DNA from: Mactra quadrangularis
Lineage: Eukaryota; Mollusca; Bivalvia; Venerida; Mactridae
Assembly: GCA_025267735.1 (NCBI GenBank)
Contig: CM046298.1
Location: 33,268,764-33,332,763, forward strand
DNA length: 64,000 nt
Reading direction: 5' to 3'
The position numbers and the translations under genes were made by a program. The notes beneath the pieces were generated by a model, which worked only from the letters and a program-made list of their open reading frames with translations, did no database searches and was not told where the DNA came from. Below, piece by piece: positions 50,601-61,055 of this stretch. The first letter of the stretch is position 1, and each line of letters begins with the position of its first letter.

Positions 50601-51451
50601 GATAGGCTGAAATTGAAGCTTTGTACAACTTTACAGCCGGTACTGCTTAGAGTGTGGATGGACTTAAGAAAAAAATCAAAATACGAAACGTTGACAAATT
50701 ATTCAATTTTATGTCTTGATCCGAATTTTTATCAGAAAGAAAATGGCTGAATACAAGTTAAGCTTTGAAATAATAGTTCTGTTTAACAAAATACTCTATT
50801 CACGAGAATGAACCATCCATTCATGGAAGAACATTTATTAGGAAACGTCGCTTATAAGTGAATACTGCAATGGAAAGGGGTTGTATTTATGTCTGTTTTC
50901 CAAAGATTGTTGAACACAGTGCTCCGCCGTTTTTTAATCTAACAAGAAATTGCTTTGAGATTATGTTATGAGATTTTTTTTCCTAACATAAAACTTATTT
51001 TTGCTCATGCAAAAACTGAGCCTAATTCCATGATGAATCTTTAACACACTGTCTGGAAGGAACCGCCATGAGAAGGAAAAGTAAAACTTGCATTTCGCAT
51101 TAAAGTATGAGGAATGCCGCACTTTTTTTATTAAAACACTTGCTTTGATAATAACATTGCGACTGTTATAGTAAGATTTTATTGTATTATATAGCATTTC
51201 AAAGTGCTGTAAATAGAACAATGAAATACATGTGTGTGAGAATAAAGTGACGCTTGAAAAATATAGTTAATTAAATACAAAAAAAGAATGTAAAAATACC
51301 TACCAAAACCCATCAACAAAGCTAGAGTAATGAAGTCAGTTTGCTGATCAGTTGGATTTCCCCATAACGGATGTGGTCTTCCTGCACGCGGGAAAGCACT
51401 TCCGGTTAAAAATAAAAACGCTAATATGCACACATGCACGAGGAATTTCAT
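41642..51451 (-). CDS. Secreted Gly/Ala-rich, Arg/Pro-tailed protein, 2 exons
   Basis: Exon 1 is 51451-51304 and exon 2 is 42090-41642 (stop TAG). Phases match across a 9.2-kb intron and give 198 residues. Residues 1-19 form a clear signal peptide (MKFLVHVCILAFLFLTGSA), predicted to be cut before FPRAGRPHPLWG. The mature protein has an Asn/Leu/Gln segment (about 50-100), a Gly/Pro/Asp linker, a Gly-Ala-Glu block (about 134-168) and a strongly basic tail with repeated RRGP/NRAG motifs. It has no cysteine after the signal region. Low-complexity secreted proteins of this kind are frequent among molluscan shell-matrix and mucus proteins, but I recognise no named family; an extracellular matrix role is inference. 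A minus-strand AATAAA at 41376-41371 is a plausible polyadenylation signal. The intron holds at least seven MITE-like elements. Confidence 0.75.
42091..45329. other. Intron of the secreted-protein gene, proximal part
   Basis: AT-rich intronic sequence. It holds the MITE at 43221-43405 with an extra half-copy end at 43042 and a SINE remnant at about 43735-43815 (CTTCAAGCTAGCTTTATG). No further coding frame is supported. Confidence 0.45.
43221..43405. mobile_element. MITE with TTCAACT terminal repeats
   Basis: ATTCAACTTTCAGTAGCGCA at the left and CACCACTGGCAGTTGAAT at the right pair as inverted repeats of about 45 bases that include ATTTAAA and AGCAGAGTTAATG. Same family as 5721-6024. Confidence 0.65.
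45330..45802. mobile_element. hAT-type element, 473 bp, perfect 8-bp duplication
   Basis: Ends TAGGGCTGCGGAT and CGCAGCAGCCCAA, flanked by CTTAATTG on both sides (45322-45329 and 45803-45810). The interior has clusters of CACGAATCG/CGATCCGA words shared with the copy at 53853. Frames inside are incidental. Confidence 0.8.
46122..46439. mobile_element. Palindromic MITE, 318 bp
   Basis: GTAGCCTGTTCAATTACCC and GGGTAATTGAACAGGCTAC are perfect 19-bp inverse ends. Further inverted segments (AACGTTC, ACGATCGT) continue inward. No clear duplication was found. Confidence 0.7.
47358..47646 (+). mobile_element. G-tract MITE (GGATCC-ended family)
   Basis: GGGGCTGATCCAGAATTTTT, then G-runs with GGTCC, the shared body (GAGAAAAATTGCTTCATGCT), and GGGGGTCCGGACCCCC with CGCTGGATCTGCC at the end. 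Third copy of the family. Confidence 0.65.
48163..48929. mobile_element. Long-TIR element, 767 bp, 8-bp duplication
   Basis: CACAGGTGACAGACTC and its inverse GAGTCTGTCACCTGTG are the ends of inverted repeats of about 190 bases (48163-48355 against 48735-48929). GTAAAAAG flanks both sides (48155-48162 and 48930-48937). A second inverted pair around ATTTTGATTGGTC/GACCAATCAAAA sits at 48398-48442. Non-coding. Confidence 0.8.
49235..49630. mobile_element. MULE-type MITE, 396 bp, perfect 9-bp duplication
   Basis: Ends CAATCTCCGTAAACAGATAT and TTTTAATCAGATTG; CTCATCACT flanks both sides (49226-49234 and 49631-49639). Close relative of 52882-53278. Confidence 0.85.
50387..50584. mobile_element. Small hairpin MITE
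   Basis: GTGTTCAGTTACC and GTTACTGAACAC are inverted ends. Inside, GACAACTCAATC and GATTGAGTTGTC form a second strong stem. The GTTCAGTTACC and AACGTTCCGTAACG words link it to the element at 46122. Confidence 0.6.
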
Positions 51452-51459
51452 CACTATAC

Positions 51460-52870
51460 AATGTCTGCGCTAGTTTTTGTTTTACAAATAAACTATTCAC
51501 TTCAGAAAAAATGAATCAAAACACGTGATGTTTTCGATGTATATTCCCGCGTTTTTAAAAGTAAAATATTTTAATTTCTGTCAAAAAATGTCAACCTGGC
51601 AAAAAAGGCGAAAAAAACTGAGACACTTTTATTATAAAATGTTTCAAACTCCAGGTAAAGATTGATTCCTTCTCAACAAACTGAAAATCACTAAATTAAA
51701 CCTGATTGTTTGTCTCCGGTGATTTATTTAAATAATGTTACCAAATAAACGAGCAGGCGTAACGTTTGTGATGGTTGACCATAAACACGTCAGGAATATA
51801 TAATTATATTACATGATGATGTCTTGGTGATGGTATTTTTGACGTTCTAATTTCCGCGTATCTACTTATAAAGAAATTAGACAGAATACATAAAATGACA
51901 AGTTATTATTAATATTTTGTGATAATAATGCACAGTTCGTTTATGTAAACAATGCAACTTTGAATGTGGAAGATTCCATTAAATACAGTATTTGGGTGTC
52001 AAACATTATAAATATAAAAATTCAATGGTTTTGTTAGTTTAAACATACTTAATTGACGATTCAAGATATATAACTTACAATGTGTATTTGAACCATTTGT
52101 GATAATTGTCAAATATCGAAGTGGGTTGTTTAAATCAGTAAAATGATGTCTATGCATCATCCTTTTTCACCTACTGACTGGACAAGTCTATTATTTAATA
52201 TACATAAATACGCACGGTCTGTCAAACAAACTGTGCAGTATAGGAGTATGCACATTGTGGTGATTAATTATTGCTTTTAAAACTAAATGCATTTTTACCA
52301 GAATTGTTTGACTGTATGGTCACATAATCTGCCGCCAGAAAACTATATATGTAACAAATGGTTAATTAGATACATAACTAGTTAATTTATTACACTGTAC
52401 CACTAATCAGAACAAATCTCGAACTAGTATTTGATGATTTAGTTACGTAACAAGTTAACCACTAAACATTTAGCAGTTGAAACAATACAAGAATGGAAGT
52501 TGTAAGCAGTAACTTGAATTTATTTCCCTTCACAATTGTTTTTGTTGTTGTTGAAAATAACAGCTAGTTTTGTTATTACGTAAGCCACACAATTAACCTG
52601 TTAGTAATGAGGTTGTATGATGGCAAAATTTTTCCACCATGGTTGACAGACAAAAGCATGTTCAGCATATTCAGTAAACTCATACATTAGTCAAGGGCAA
52701 TTGTACTTGTATATATGGACATTGACCCATTCTATACATGAACAATACTTATAACAGTATTAATGATTTGTGTGATTGACAAGTATACGTACATTCTTTA
52801 CGTAGGTAACCACTATTGATGCCGTGATTAGTTCGACTTTGTTTACGTACATTTTCAATACTGAAGTATT
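51460..52870. other. 5' flank of the secreted-protein gene, no gene seen
   Basis: AT-rich; must contain the promoter of the minus-strand gene starting at 51451. No TATA box or known element was confidently assigned, and no coding frame is supported. Confidence 0.4.
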
Positions 52871-52881
52871 TGATACAGACA

Positions 52882-53278
52882 CAATCTCCGTAAACAGATA
52901 TACTGTAGAGCATTGTCGTACAGGATCTCTACTGTCTCCGTGGAAGGTCATGTCGAGATGAACTTTGTGTCGACCAATCATTGTGTAGCTTTCACCTAGA
53001 CGAAACACTATTAATAACATTTTGGTTTCGTAATTTCTATTTTTAGACCAAGGTTTGCATGCTCATTTAACAGCAGTATAATTCACAGTCTGCGATTGGA
53101 CGGCTCATTTCAAATTGTGTGACGTAGACGATGTAAACAAGTTACGTATCATAACAATCTCGTCATGAATTTTATGATAAGAAAAGTTCACCTGAACGTG
53201 ACTTTCGTGTAAAAAAGGCCAGATCTAAATTAGCGAGTAGGCGAGCGGAAAATTTTAGATCGGGTTTTAATCAGATTG
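52882..53278. mobile_element. MULE-type MITE, 397 bp, perfect 9-bp duplication
   Basis: Same ends as 49235 (CAATCTCCGTAAACAGATAT, TTTTAATCAGATTG). ATACAGACA flanks both sides (52873-52881 and 53279-53287). Confidence 0.85.
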
Positions 53279-53852
53279 ATACAGACAGTTCATCTCACCA
53301 CAGGTCCTGACATACATTGGTTTCAGACTTTGATCCACCGTAACTTTTCTGACAGAACGCCGTGGTCTGTGCTCTGTAGCTAAGTTCAAGCCTATTGTTA
53401 TTTGTCTTTGAGGGAATAACAGCTGTTTTAAAGCAAATAATTTAGCCCCTAGACCAGTGTGGATCATAGTTTTACGTAATTTATCATTGTCTTCTAAAAA
53501 TAATCATGGGAATCTAACCCACGTTTAGCAAAGGTATTATTCGGCACTTGTTTCCCATAAAAAGTAACTCTATCTATTCGTGTAACTAGACTTTTTTCTT
53601 TCCATTTTTTATTTTATTGTTTGTTTTTAGTTTAATGCCACATTTCATGTGTATGTATATTACATTGAAATTTTTATGTAACTGTAATTACATGTACCAA
53701 TGTTTTACCGAGGACCCACATTTGAGCCATTTGTACCCCCAACCTTTAAATGGCACATGTTAAATAAGGTTAGTGTGCCCTTGTGGCGCAAGTATTTAGT
53801 CATCATCTAATAGTTTGTAAACGATATTTTAATTTGTTCTTGTACAAATTAG

Positions 53853-54310
53853 TAGGGCTGTGGATCCTTGATCAAGTGGCGATCCAATCCGAACCAGGAT
53901 TCATGTGTAGCGATTCACGAAACGAACTACGTATCACTTGTTAATGGAGAAGCATACATAATTCATGTAATAGAAAGAGTTGGTGAAGAATTACAGGAGT
54001 TTTTACTATAAGGAAACCATGTAGTCCAAATATATCTATTACCAGACGTTTTATGGGCATTTTCAGTGATAACATTTTTGTTTAAATGTGTATCAATCGA
54101 ATTTCGTCACAAGATTATTCGGTCCCTACATAAATTTAAGTCTGCATTAGAAGTGCGAGTCGTTTTCAGTTGTAATTATGCTGAAAATGTTTTGTCATTT
54201 TTTCAAAAATCGATCACGATCCGACGATTTCGGACATGACGAATATTCGTACTCGATTTTTTGGTCGGGATCGCGAATATCCGAGAACTCGGATACTCGC
54301 CGCAGCCCTG
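53853..54310. mobile_element. hAT-type element, 458 bp, perfect 8-bp duplication
   Basis: Ends TAGGGCTGTGG and CCGCAGCCCTG; CAAATTAG flanks both sides (53845-53852 and 54311-54318). The interior is homologous to 45330-45802. Confidence 0.8.
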
Positions 54311-54913
54311 CAAATTAGCTTGTACAGAGTATATTTTGTTACTGTATGTCTTAGTAAAAATGAATTTTAGAAAACACAAGTATTAATAATTAAGGATAGT
54401 GACACTCATTTGTTGAACCGGAAGAAAATAATTCGTTTTCTCTGTGGCCTTATGAGTTTAAATGTCCTCAACAGTTTTGACTTATGATGCTAATGGTACT
54501 CACTTTTAAAATTCGTCTGCAAAACACTTATGTATACTCATACGCGTACGTTTATATTGTAAACATCCTGAGCTAAATTATTGAAGTTTTGATTTGTTCT
54601 GAAGCCCGGAAACTCCATGGTGGAAACTTAGTGCAAGACCAGGACATCATCACTCAAAACTCTTCCATGTCGCCAATAAAACTTGCTTAAATACGAAACA
54701 ACTCATTCTGATTTGATTGTATTTTTGGTCATTAAATTTAAGAAGGCCACGTTAAATTACTGTGTCATGTCGCCCCAACAATCAATTCTAGTTCGTTTAT
54801 GTTACAATAAATTTGATTAATCACTGTTTTTGTCATTAAAAACTTTGATCTGTGATTTTATGTCAGACATTTCCTGTGCAGTAGACATTTATTGTTGCAC
54901 CTACGTAAACAAT

Positions 54914-55318
54914 CAATCTCCGTAAACAGATAACTTTTATAAGTGCGTACAAAAAAACAAAACGTGTTTTGGTAAACATTAAAAATGAGACAATTCATTT
55001 CAGGGGTAGGCAGTAATGAAAATAAATTTTGTGTAATTCACTTTAACAAAATTAGCATGGTTAATAAACCACCACCACTTGGTAAATCATGCTTGTTATG
55101 GTAGTACGCTTTCCATTACACCAACAACTATGACACAAGTAAAACATATCACAAAAGTCATCCTGGGCATCCCTCGTCGTGGGTTAGTTCATTGTATTGT
55201 TATTATAAACAGTGTTTTGTTTTTTTGTTCGAACTATAGACCGATATCTTAGGATCTCCTGACGTTGTACAGGGGTCGTGATCAACGAGTGTGCGTGCGG
55301 AGAATTTTAATCAGATTG
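54914..55318. mobile_element. MULE-type MITE, 405 bp, perfect 9-bp duplication
   Basis: Ends CAATCTCCGTAAACAGATAA and TTTTAATCAGATTG; GTAAACAAT flanks both sides (54905-54913 and 55319-55327). The interior is only partly similar to the copies at 49235 and 52882, so it may be a distinct subfamily. It inserted directly beside the 54839-54911 repeat. Confidence 0.8.
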
Positions 55319-55906
55319 GTAAACAATAACTGTTCAATACATTGATACTTAAATATAACATGTTTTTTTGTTGTTTTTTTCGTCAACCTAAATAACTTTA
55401 TATAGTTTGATTTATGTGTAATAAGATACATTATATGTATACTTTACAAAAAACAAAACAGTTTTTATACGTTCCTAATGAAGCACAAAAATAGGAAGGA
55501 TCAATAAAGGCATGCTACTGTAACTTGTAAGAAGAAGACTAGCTAGTATTAGTAGTTTGCCGGTGCTCAGACCAAAACCAGAGTCTATACTCTATAGTCA
55601 CGTGATTTTTTCTATATAGATATTTAAATAACACCAAATACAAAATATAATAACTGATACTTTTCCTTAACCGAAAATTCCAAATTTCCCCTAACGATTT
55701 TTCTATACCGACAACTAAAATGTGCATTGACTTGACCAACTGTCAACCGCTTGCACACCGGTTAGACTACATTATAAATTTCGATATATTGAACGTTACG
55801 GATCTGCGCTGGAGATTGCAACTGTCAGTGTAGAATAGGGGAGACAACAAGTATCGTACTTCAAATAGAAAACGTAGGCGTTGTTTCCCTTATTACACAC
55901 AATGAA

Positions 55907-56212
55907 TGACGTCATGACGTCTCTTCTAAAAGACGTCGTAACTATAGTATAAGCGGCGCGTCACAATGACGCGAGTGTATAATTTATTTAGAGGAAATAG
56001 TTCCTTACATCAATTGTCGTTGGGTTAGAAAGTTTGAATTAATACATATCATTTCTTTTGCGAGTGAAAATAGGTACAGGGTGGGTTTGTTTGAAAATAG
56101 AAGTAGAGGTCATTTTAATGTATTTCTTACAAACCCGCGGTCAACTTTCGGTAAAACAATAAGGCGTATTAATCGTTGGTAAGACGACGTCTTTGTTCAT
56201 TGTTTGACGTCT
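55907..56212. promoter_or_regulatory. Cluster of CRE/ATF-type GACGTC palindromes
   Basis: Upstream of the ATG at 56232 are TGACGTCA (55907-55914), directly followed by TGACGTCT (55915-55922), then GACGTC at 55932 and 56186 and TGACGTCT at 56205. A TGACGC half-site lies at about 55967. Full CRE (TGACGTCA) is the classical CREB/ATF site, and TGACGT cores are also used by ATF6/XBP1. The match to these motifs is direct; control of the downstream gene is inference from distance. Confidence 0.5.
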
Positions 56213-56231
56213 CACAATGTAGGCCAACACA

Positions 56232-59200
56232 ATGACAGAGAAGGTGAGTATTGATTCTAGATTCCATGTAGCTATAATTATGTGTCTAAAATTTTGTCTT
56301 TGTGAAATATGACTTATTGATCACAAGTATATTCATAGAACTCAAGAATTAAGGAAAAGAATGAATGAGTTTTTTCATCCTGTATATAAACTCTATCATT
56401 GAAGTTGACATTTGGTATTAAAGGAATTTAATACCTTGGTTTATTTGTAACACTGAAGATAGCCATCTTTTAGCCGGAATTACAAACATATGAATGCTTA
56501 AAGTATCTTTTTAGATTTATTTTTTCATTTAAACATTTGTAAAAGTAAAGTTGACAATAAAATGACATTTTGTATTGCAATTATTCAGTATGATAAGTAT
56601 TTATCTTCCAATGTATAAGTTTGTAGATGTATCAACCATTTTTACACCTTCAGCCCAATGGTTCCAATTATAAACCACTCTGTCATATTCAGCCTTTAGG
56701 AGCCTAAAAGCCTTGTACGACACATTCGGCTCAATTACTATATGAGCTATATATTTCCTTCATCTATATTTTCAGTATAAATCGCCTCAACAAGGTAGCA
56801 TAGAAGCTGTAAGACTATATTTTAATATAAACAAACCAAGTTATAACGCTGTCGATAAACAAGTTGGTATAAATGGAACTATACACGTGACCAACAATGA
56901 TGAAACTGTTACACCATATAATATACAGAGAGCAGCTAACTTTATAGGATGTAATCAATGGACATTGGAACTATTGTAAGTTTTACTTTTTATTTTCACA
57001 TTTGTTTTCAATATTTCATGCATATTTTCATAAAAAAGTTTCGGATTACACCAGCACTTAAATTTATGCTCGCATACTCGCAAATTTGAGCGGATTTTGA
57101 AAATTGTCAGGAGCTTTTATTTCAACTTGGAAACTTTCGCAAGTTGACTTATATACGCAATTTGTATGACTGGTTAGCTCAAGACAGCCTTGAGATAAAA
57201 TCAACATGGAAAAAAATGCATGTCCTTTTTTGTTTGATCCGAACTCTAAATAACACCACTATTCAGTTTTGCAATTGTAGCACATCCGAGTTCTGATATA
57301 CAGGTTAGAAATATTGAGTAGCATTACATTAATTTTTATATTATATACCATGCAAAGAAGAATAAGATAAGATTGTTCGTTTTATTGCTTGTTTTGCACG
57401 AATGAGAAATATCTAATAAGTACGAAATTAGTCAGCGTCCAACATGAATGAAACAAAGACTATAGAATGTAACATTTTTTTCTTTCGTTGGTTATTGAAC
57501 AAAATTTTAACTTTTATTGCATGAATTATTTGAAATATATTCCATTTACAGCGTGCCACCACATTCTCAGATTGATTACAGAGCCTGTCTGGTCAGACCC
57601 TACAGAAGTAAGGTCTCAGACTATAAAAATACAAAAGGTTTATATCAGCCACCAGATGTCGCCAGTTTCCAGAACCATCCATGGTTGAACACATCTGAGA
57701 AAACAAAGATTGACGTCAATGAGAAACCGTTTGATGTTTTCCACACAGAAGATTGTCCTCTTAGAAAACTTGTAGTTGCCGAGAAGTCATTAAGAATTGA
57801 CCTGGATTATGGTGAAGAAAATGTCACAGTTACAGATATGAGATCTGAATTAACTGACAATGGAGATCCTTTGAATATCAGTGTGTCATTGCCAAAGGAC
57901 AAAGGTTTCTTTATTTTACATGTATACATTAATCAGGAAAGCGCCACTATTAATACGATCAAAATATACATTGTACTGTAAATAACCGAGTTGTCTTAAT
58001 ATAGGGACTTTTTTCTTCTCAAAGTAAGCAAAGTTGGAATTGTCTAAGATGGTATGATTTTGCAATAACTAATGGGGTTGCTATAGAGAAACTTTGAAGT
58101 GTTCAGATAGACGTAAACTGAGCATTATTGAACTTATTTAAAGTTTAGTTAAACTCATACTGAATATTAGGCCTAGCAAGTTGTTTTGTTGTCCAGAAAT
58201 GTTACACATTTCTGTAGCTACACTTAAACTGATTTGAACTACATATACTATCACAATGATCTAATTTAATAGAATTAAGTTTTCCTCGTCTTTCCCATGG
58301 TTACCGATGTCTTTTATTTCTATCAATCCAAAGGCCAGTTTGTCTTGAATATCATTAATTCATTTTTATAACAAACTTATAGACACTGACAATTTTAAAA
58401 TATCAATGTATTACTAAATTTGCGAGCAAGCAACTTTAAGTTTATTGCGCAATATTAAGAATCGTGAAACAATTTAAGTGAACAAATTCATTAAAATATT
58501 TTTTATTTCATTAATATTTTATAATAATAGCCACATGAATTTGGCACTTAGTTCACATAATTATTTCATTAATACATTTACTTTTATAATATTTCCCAGG
58601 TTACTATGAACCAGATATACGACATTATATAGACGTTGACTACAAAGATAACAAACTACCAGATGATAGTTTATATCATGTTAAATTGTCTGCAGTCAAT
58701 GATCAACTAGAAGCTACTGTAATAGAACCTGACATATCACCAGTAACAGGTTAGTACACCATACACATAACAGAAATAACACTAGTTTTATGTCTACATT
58801 AGTTTGGTGTAGAAAAAAATAATAAAACATAATGATTATATTGTATGATAATTTACATCACATTTCGTCATTTGTTCATTCTTATTGAGATGGCCAGTTG
58901 TCCACCTCGTGTTCCCTTGATATGCCGAGATCTGTTGACCAAATATTTTAACCTAGCATTATACTCACATACCTATGATGGCTGATTTACGCTGATTTTT
59001 TCGTTTCTTCATGATGACTGTCAGTTTGTATATGAGTAAGTACTGTATGTTCTCATTTCCATACATAAAGAAAGAAATAGTGAAAAAGATACTATAGTGA
59101 TCGCTTTATTCCTGCCTAGTTGTTAATGCATATGTGTAGTTAATGTGTGCATGCGCTTGTAAAACCGGAACGCGAAGATACGAAAATCAAAAATACGAAG

Positions 59201-60490
59201 AAACGAAAAAAACGAAGGTACGACAGGTTTAAGGCGAAAACAAGACAAATTTTATCTGTCGTATTGATGCATTTATTTTGTGGTGTGTTCGTTTCTTAGC
59301 TGCAAAGATTAGAAAAAAAAAAAAAAATGCGAAGATACGACAGACTGTGAACTTGTCGTGCCTTCGTTTTTTTTCTAATCTTCGTGGCGAAGAAACGAAA
59401 AAAAAACGAAGATACGACAGATGTAATGCGAAAACACGACCCCTTTTTATCTGTCGTATTGTATTTATTCTGTCGTATTTTCGTTCCTTCGCTTCAAAGA
59501 TTAGAAAAAAAAACGAAAATGCGAAGATACGACTAACTGTGGATTTGTCGTTTTTTCGGGGTTTTTTTCTAATCTTCGCGGCAAAGAAACGGAAATAAAA
59601 CATGGCGTAAATCAGCCACCATACATACCCTTGCAAGTAGCTTACGAGTGTTCAACTTGATACAGAGGTAGCAGAGATAATGAATTTAGAACATGTTGAA
59701 GCCTAAACTTCACAAAAGTAGATAAGATTCTCTTGAGAATCAAACCCATGATCCCGGTATTTTGATTCTGATCCACTACTCGTGCCAAGTGGGGTGATTT
59801 TTTTCAGCAATAGGTTAACGCCACACGGTGCACATGTTTGTTCTTATAGTAAAATATGGTTTCATTCAAACGATTTCTTTTGTAAATTACATATTCAATA
59901 ATGGCCAGTTTAATAATTATCGACAATTAGTTAATATTAAAAGATGTTTTATATAATCATACTTATCATCATTATTTTGTTTTTAGATAAACCAACACAT
60001 GGAGTCGTTTCTGATAAACATCTTCAAAATAAGGATGTAAAACTAGGTACATATGATTATTATCATAAATCACTGTATTAATGAAATAAAAATATTTTAA
60101 TGAATTTTTCACTAAAATGGTTTCATGTTTCTTCATTTTGTGCAATAAACGTAACGTTGCTTGCTCGCAGATTTAGTATTACATTAATATTTTAAAATTG
60201 TCAGTGTCTATAATTTTGATATAAAATGAATTTTTGATATTCAAGACAAACTGACCTATGGATTGGTGTTATTTTGTTACACAATCTTCATTATCAAGAG
60301 AGCATAGATGTGTCTATTACATTTTTATAGACATTTTCTAATTTACTTTATTTCAGGAACCATGATAAATTCTCTGCCCACTTCCGGTACAAAACTCCCA
60401 TCATCCTTCAGTTTCTGGAATGTTGCCAAACATGGACTTTATGCCATTGGTATTGGATTGGTTGCAGCTATGCGTTACAAATACAAATAA
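56232..60490 (+). CDS. C-terminally anchored protein with beta-rich N-terminal domain, 6 exons
   Basis: Exons 56232-56243, 56776-56975, 57552-57904, 58600-58749, 59987-60046 and 60357-60490 (TAA) join in phase to 909 bases, 302 residues. Reading through the exon 3 donor at 57905 would end after about 25 further codons, so splicing there matters. Residues about 12-90 look like a beta-sandwich: IEAVRLYFNI, VGINGTIHVTNND, CNQWTLELLFVPPHSQIDYR. The spacing of the Trp and the final strand is reminiscent of CBM20 starch-binding domains, which I suggest with low confidence. There is no signal peptide. The C-terminus has a short hydrophobic stretch (LYAIGIGLVAA) followed by basic MRYKYK, as in tail-anchored outer-mitochondrial or ER proteins. 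The middle is acidic and hydrophilic. Upstream lie five GACGTC palindromes. AATAAA at 60862 is a possible polyadenylation signal. Function unknown. Confidence 0.8.
58322..58555 (+). repeat. Intron 3 copy of an inverted repeat pair
   Basis: Starting near TCAATCCAAAGGCCAGTTTG and running through TAGACACTGACAATTTTAAA and TGCGAGCAAGCAAC, this matches the reverse complement of about 60061-60265 in intron 5 over some 200 bases with modest divergence. Confidence 0.75.
58974..59623. mobile_element. Nested-palindrome MITE, 650 bp
   Basis: TATGATGGCTGATTTACGC at the left is inverted as GCGTAAATCAGCCACCATA at the right. CATACC on each side (58968-58973 and 59624-59629) may be the duplication. Inside, GAAGATACGACAG and TAATCTTCG words recur in both orientations, making several stems. 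Lysine- and phenylalanine-rich frames on both strands are by-products. It lies in intron 4. Confidence 0.65.
60061..60265 (-). repeat. Intron 5 copy of the inverted repeat pair
   Basis: Reverse-complement partner of 58322-58555; the two flank exons 4 and 5 of the gene at 56232-60490. Confidence 0.75.
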
Positions 60491-60744
60491 ACTTTTTTTC
60501 ATTTATCGCTTTAAAAATAGAAATATATATATTAGAGTATGTAGAAACTCTAAAGCAGTAGTTTGATGTTTTTGTTTATTTTAAATTTGATGTCAACACC
60601 CTCGAGATAAGTTATCAAGAACATGCATTGTTGTACAAATAATAGACATCCATGTCATCATCAGCCTACATATATACTGCCACAATGCATTTACATTTCG
60701 TTTATTAGGTCACATGTATGAAGGTACTTTAAACAAAATGAACT

Positions 60745-60910
60745 TGCTCACTCAATAGGTGATAAGGTTATGCACTTACATTATTTCACTTATTTAAGCA
60801 GACTCATCATTTATTATAAATAATGCATAAGAACTTTGTAAATTTTAGATGATGATATGTCAATAAAATACGACTAACTAACTAAACTATAAAATTGTTT
60901 TAAGGCTTCA
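60745..60910 (+). repeat. Dispersed repeat in the 3' flank, copy of 22850
   Basis: GAACTTGCTCACTCAATAGG to AACTAACTAAACTATAAAAT parallels 22850-23040. It contains the AATAAA at 60862-60867 that may serve the upstream gene. Confidence 0.5.
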
Positions 60911-61055
60911 TTCCCAAATTTTGTTTTTAATGAAACCGACCTTGGTTATAGTCGCACAATACACATATTATACATTATGTATGAATTGTCCATTGTTATA
61001 TATTTTTCAATTCATGTTTGTAAATCGTCTAAAATGTTAATAATTATGTTTATTA

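Noticed and set aside
53267..53467. 66-codon minus-strand frame next to a MITE
   Set aside because: It overlaps the target duplication and element end, and no acceptor, donor or family match was seen.
57905..57981. Reading exon 3 through to the TAA at 57979 as the protein's C-terminus
   Set aside because: A donor at 57905 joins three further exons in phase ending in a membrane anchor; the read-through could be a retained-intron form but is not the main model.
59229..59636. 135- and 106-codon Lys/Phe/Arg-rich frames
   Set aside because: Produced by A- and T-runs inside a nested palindromic MITE; near-identical repeats on both strands.
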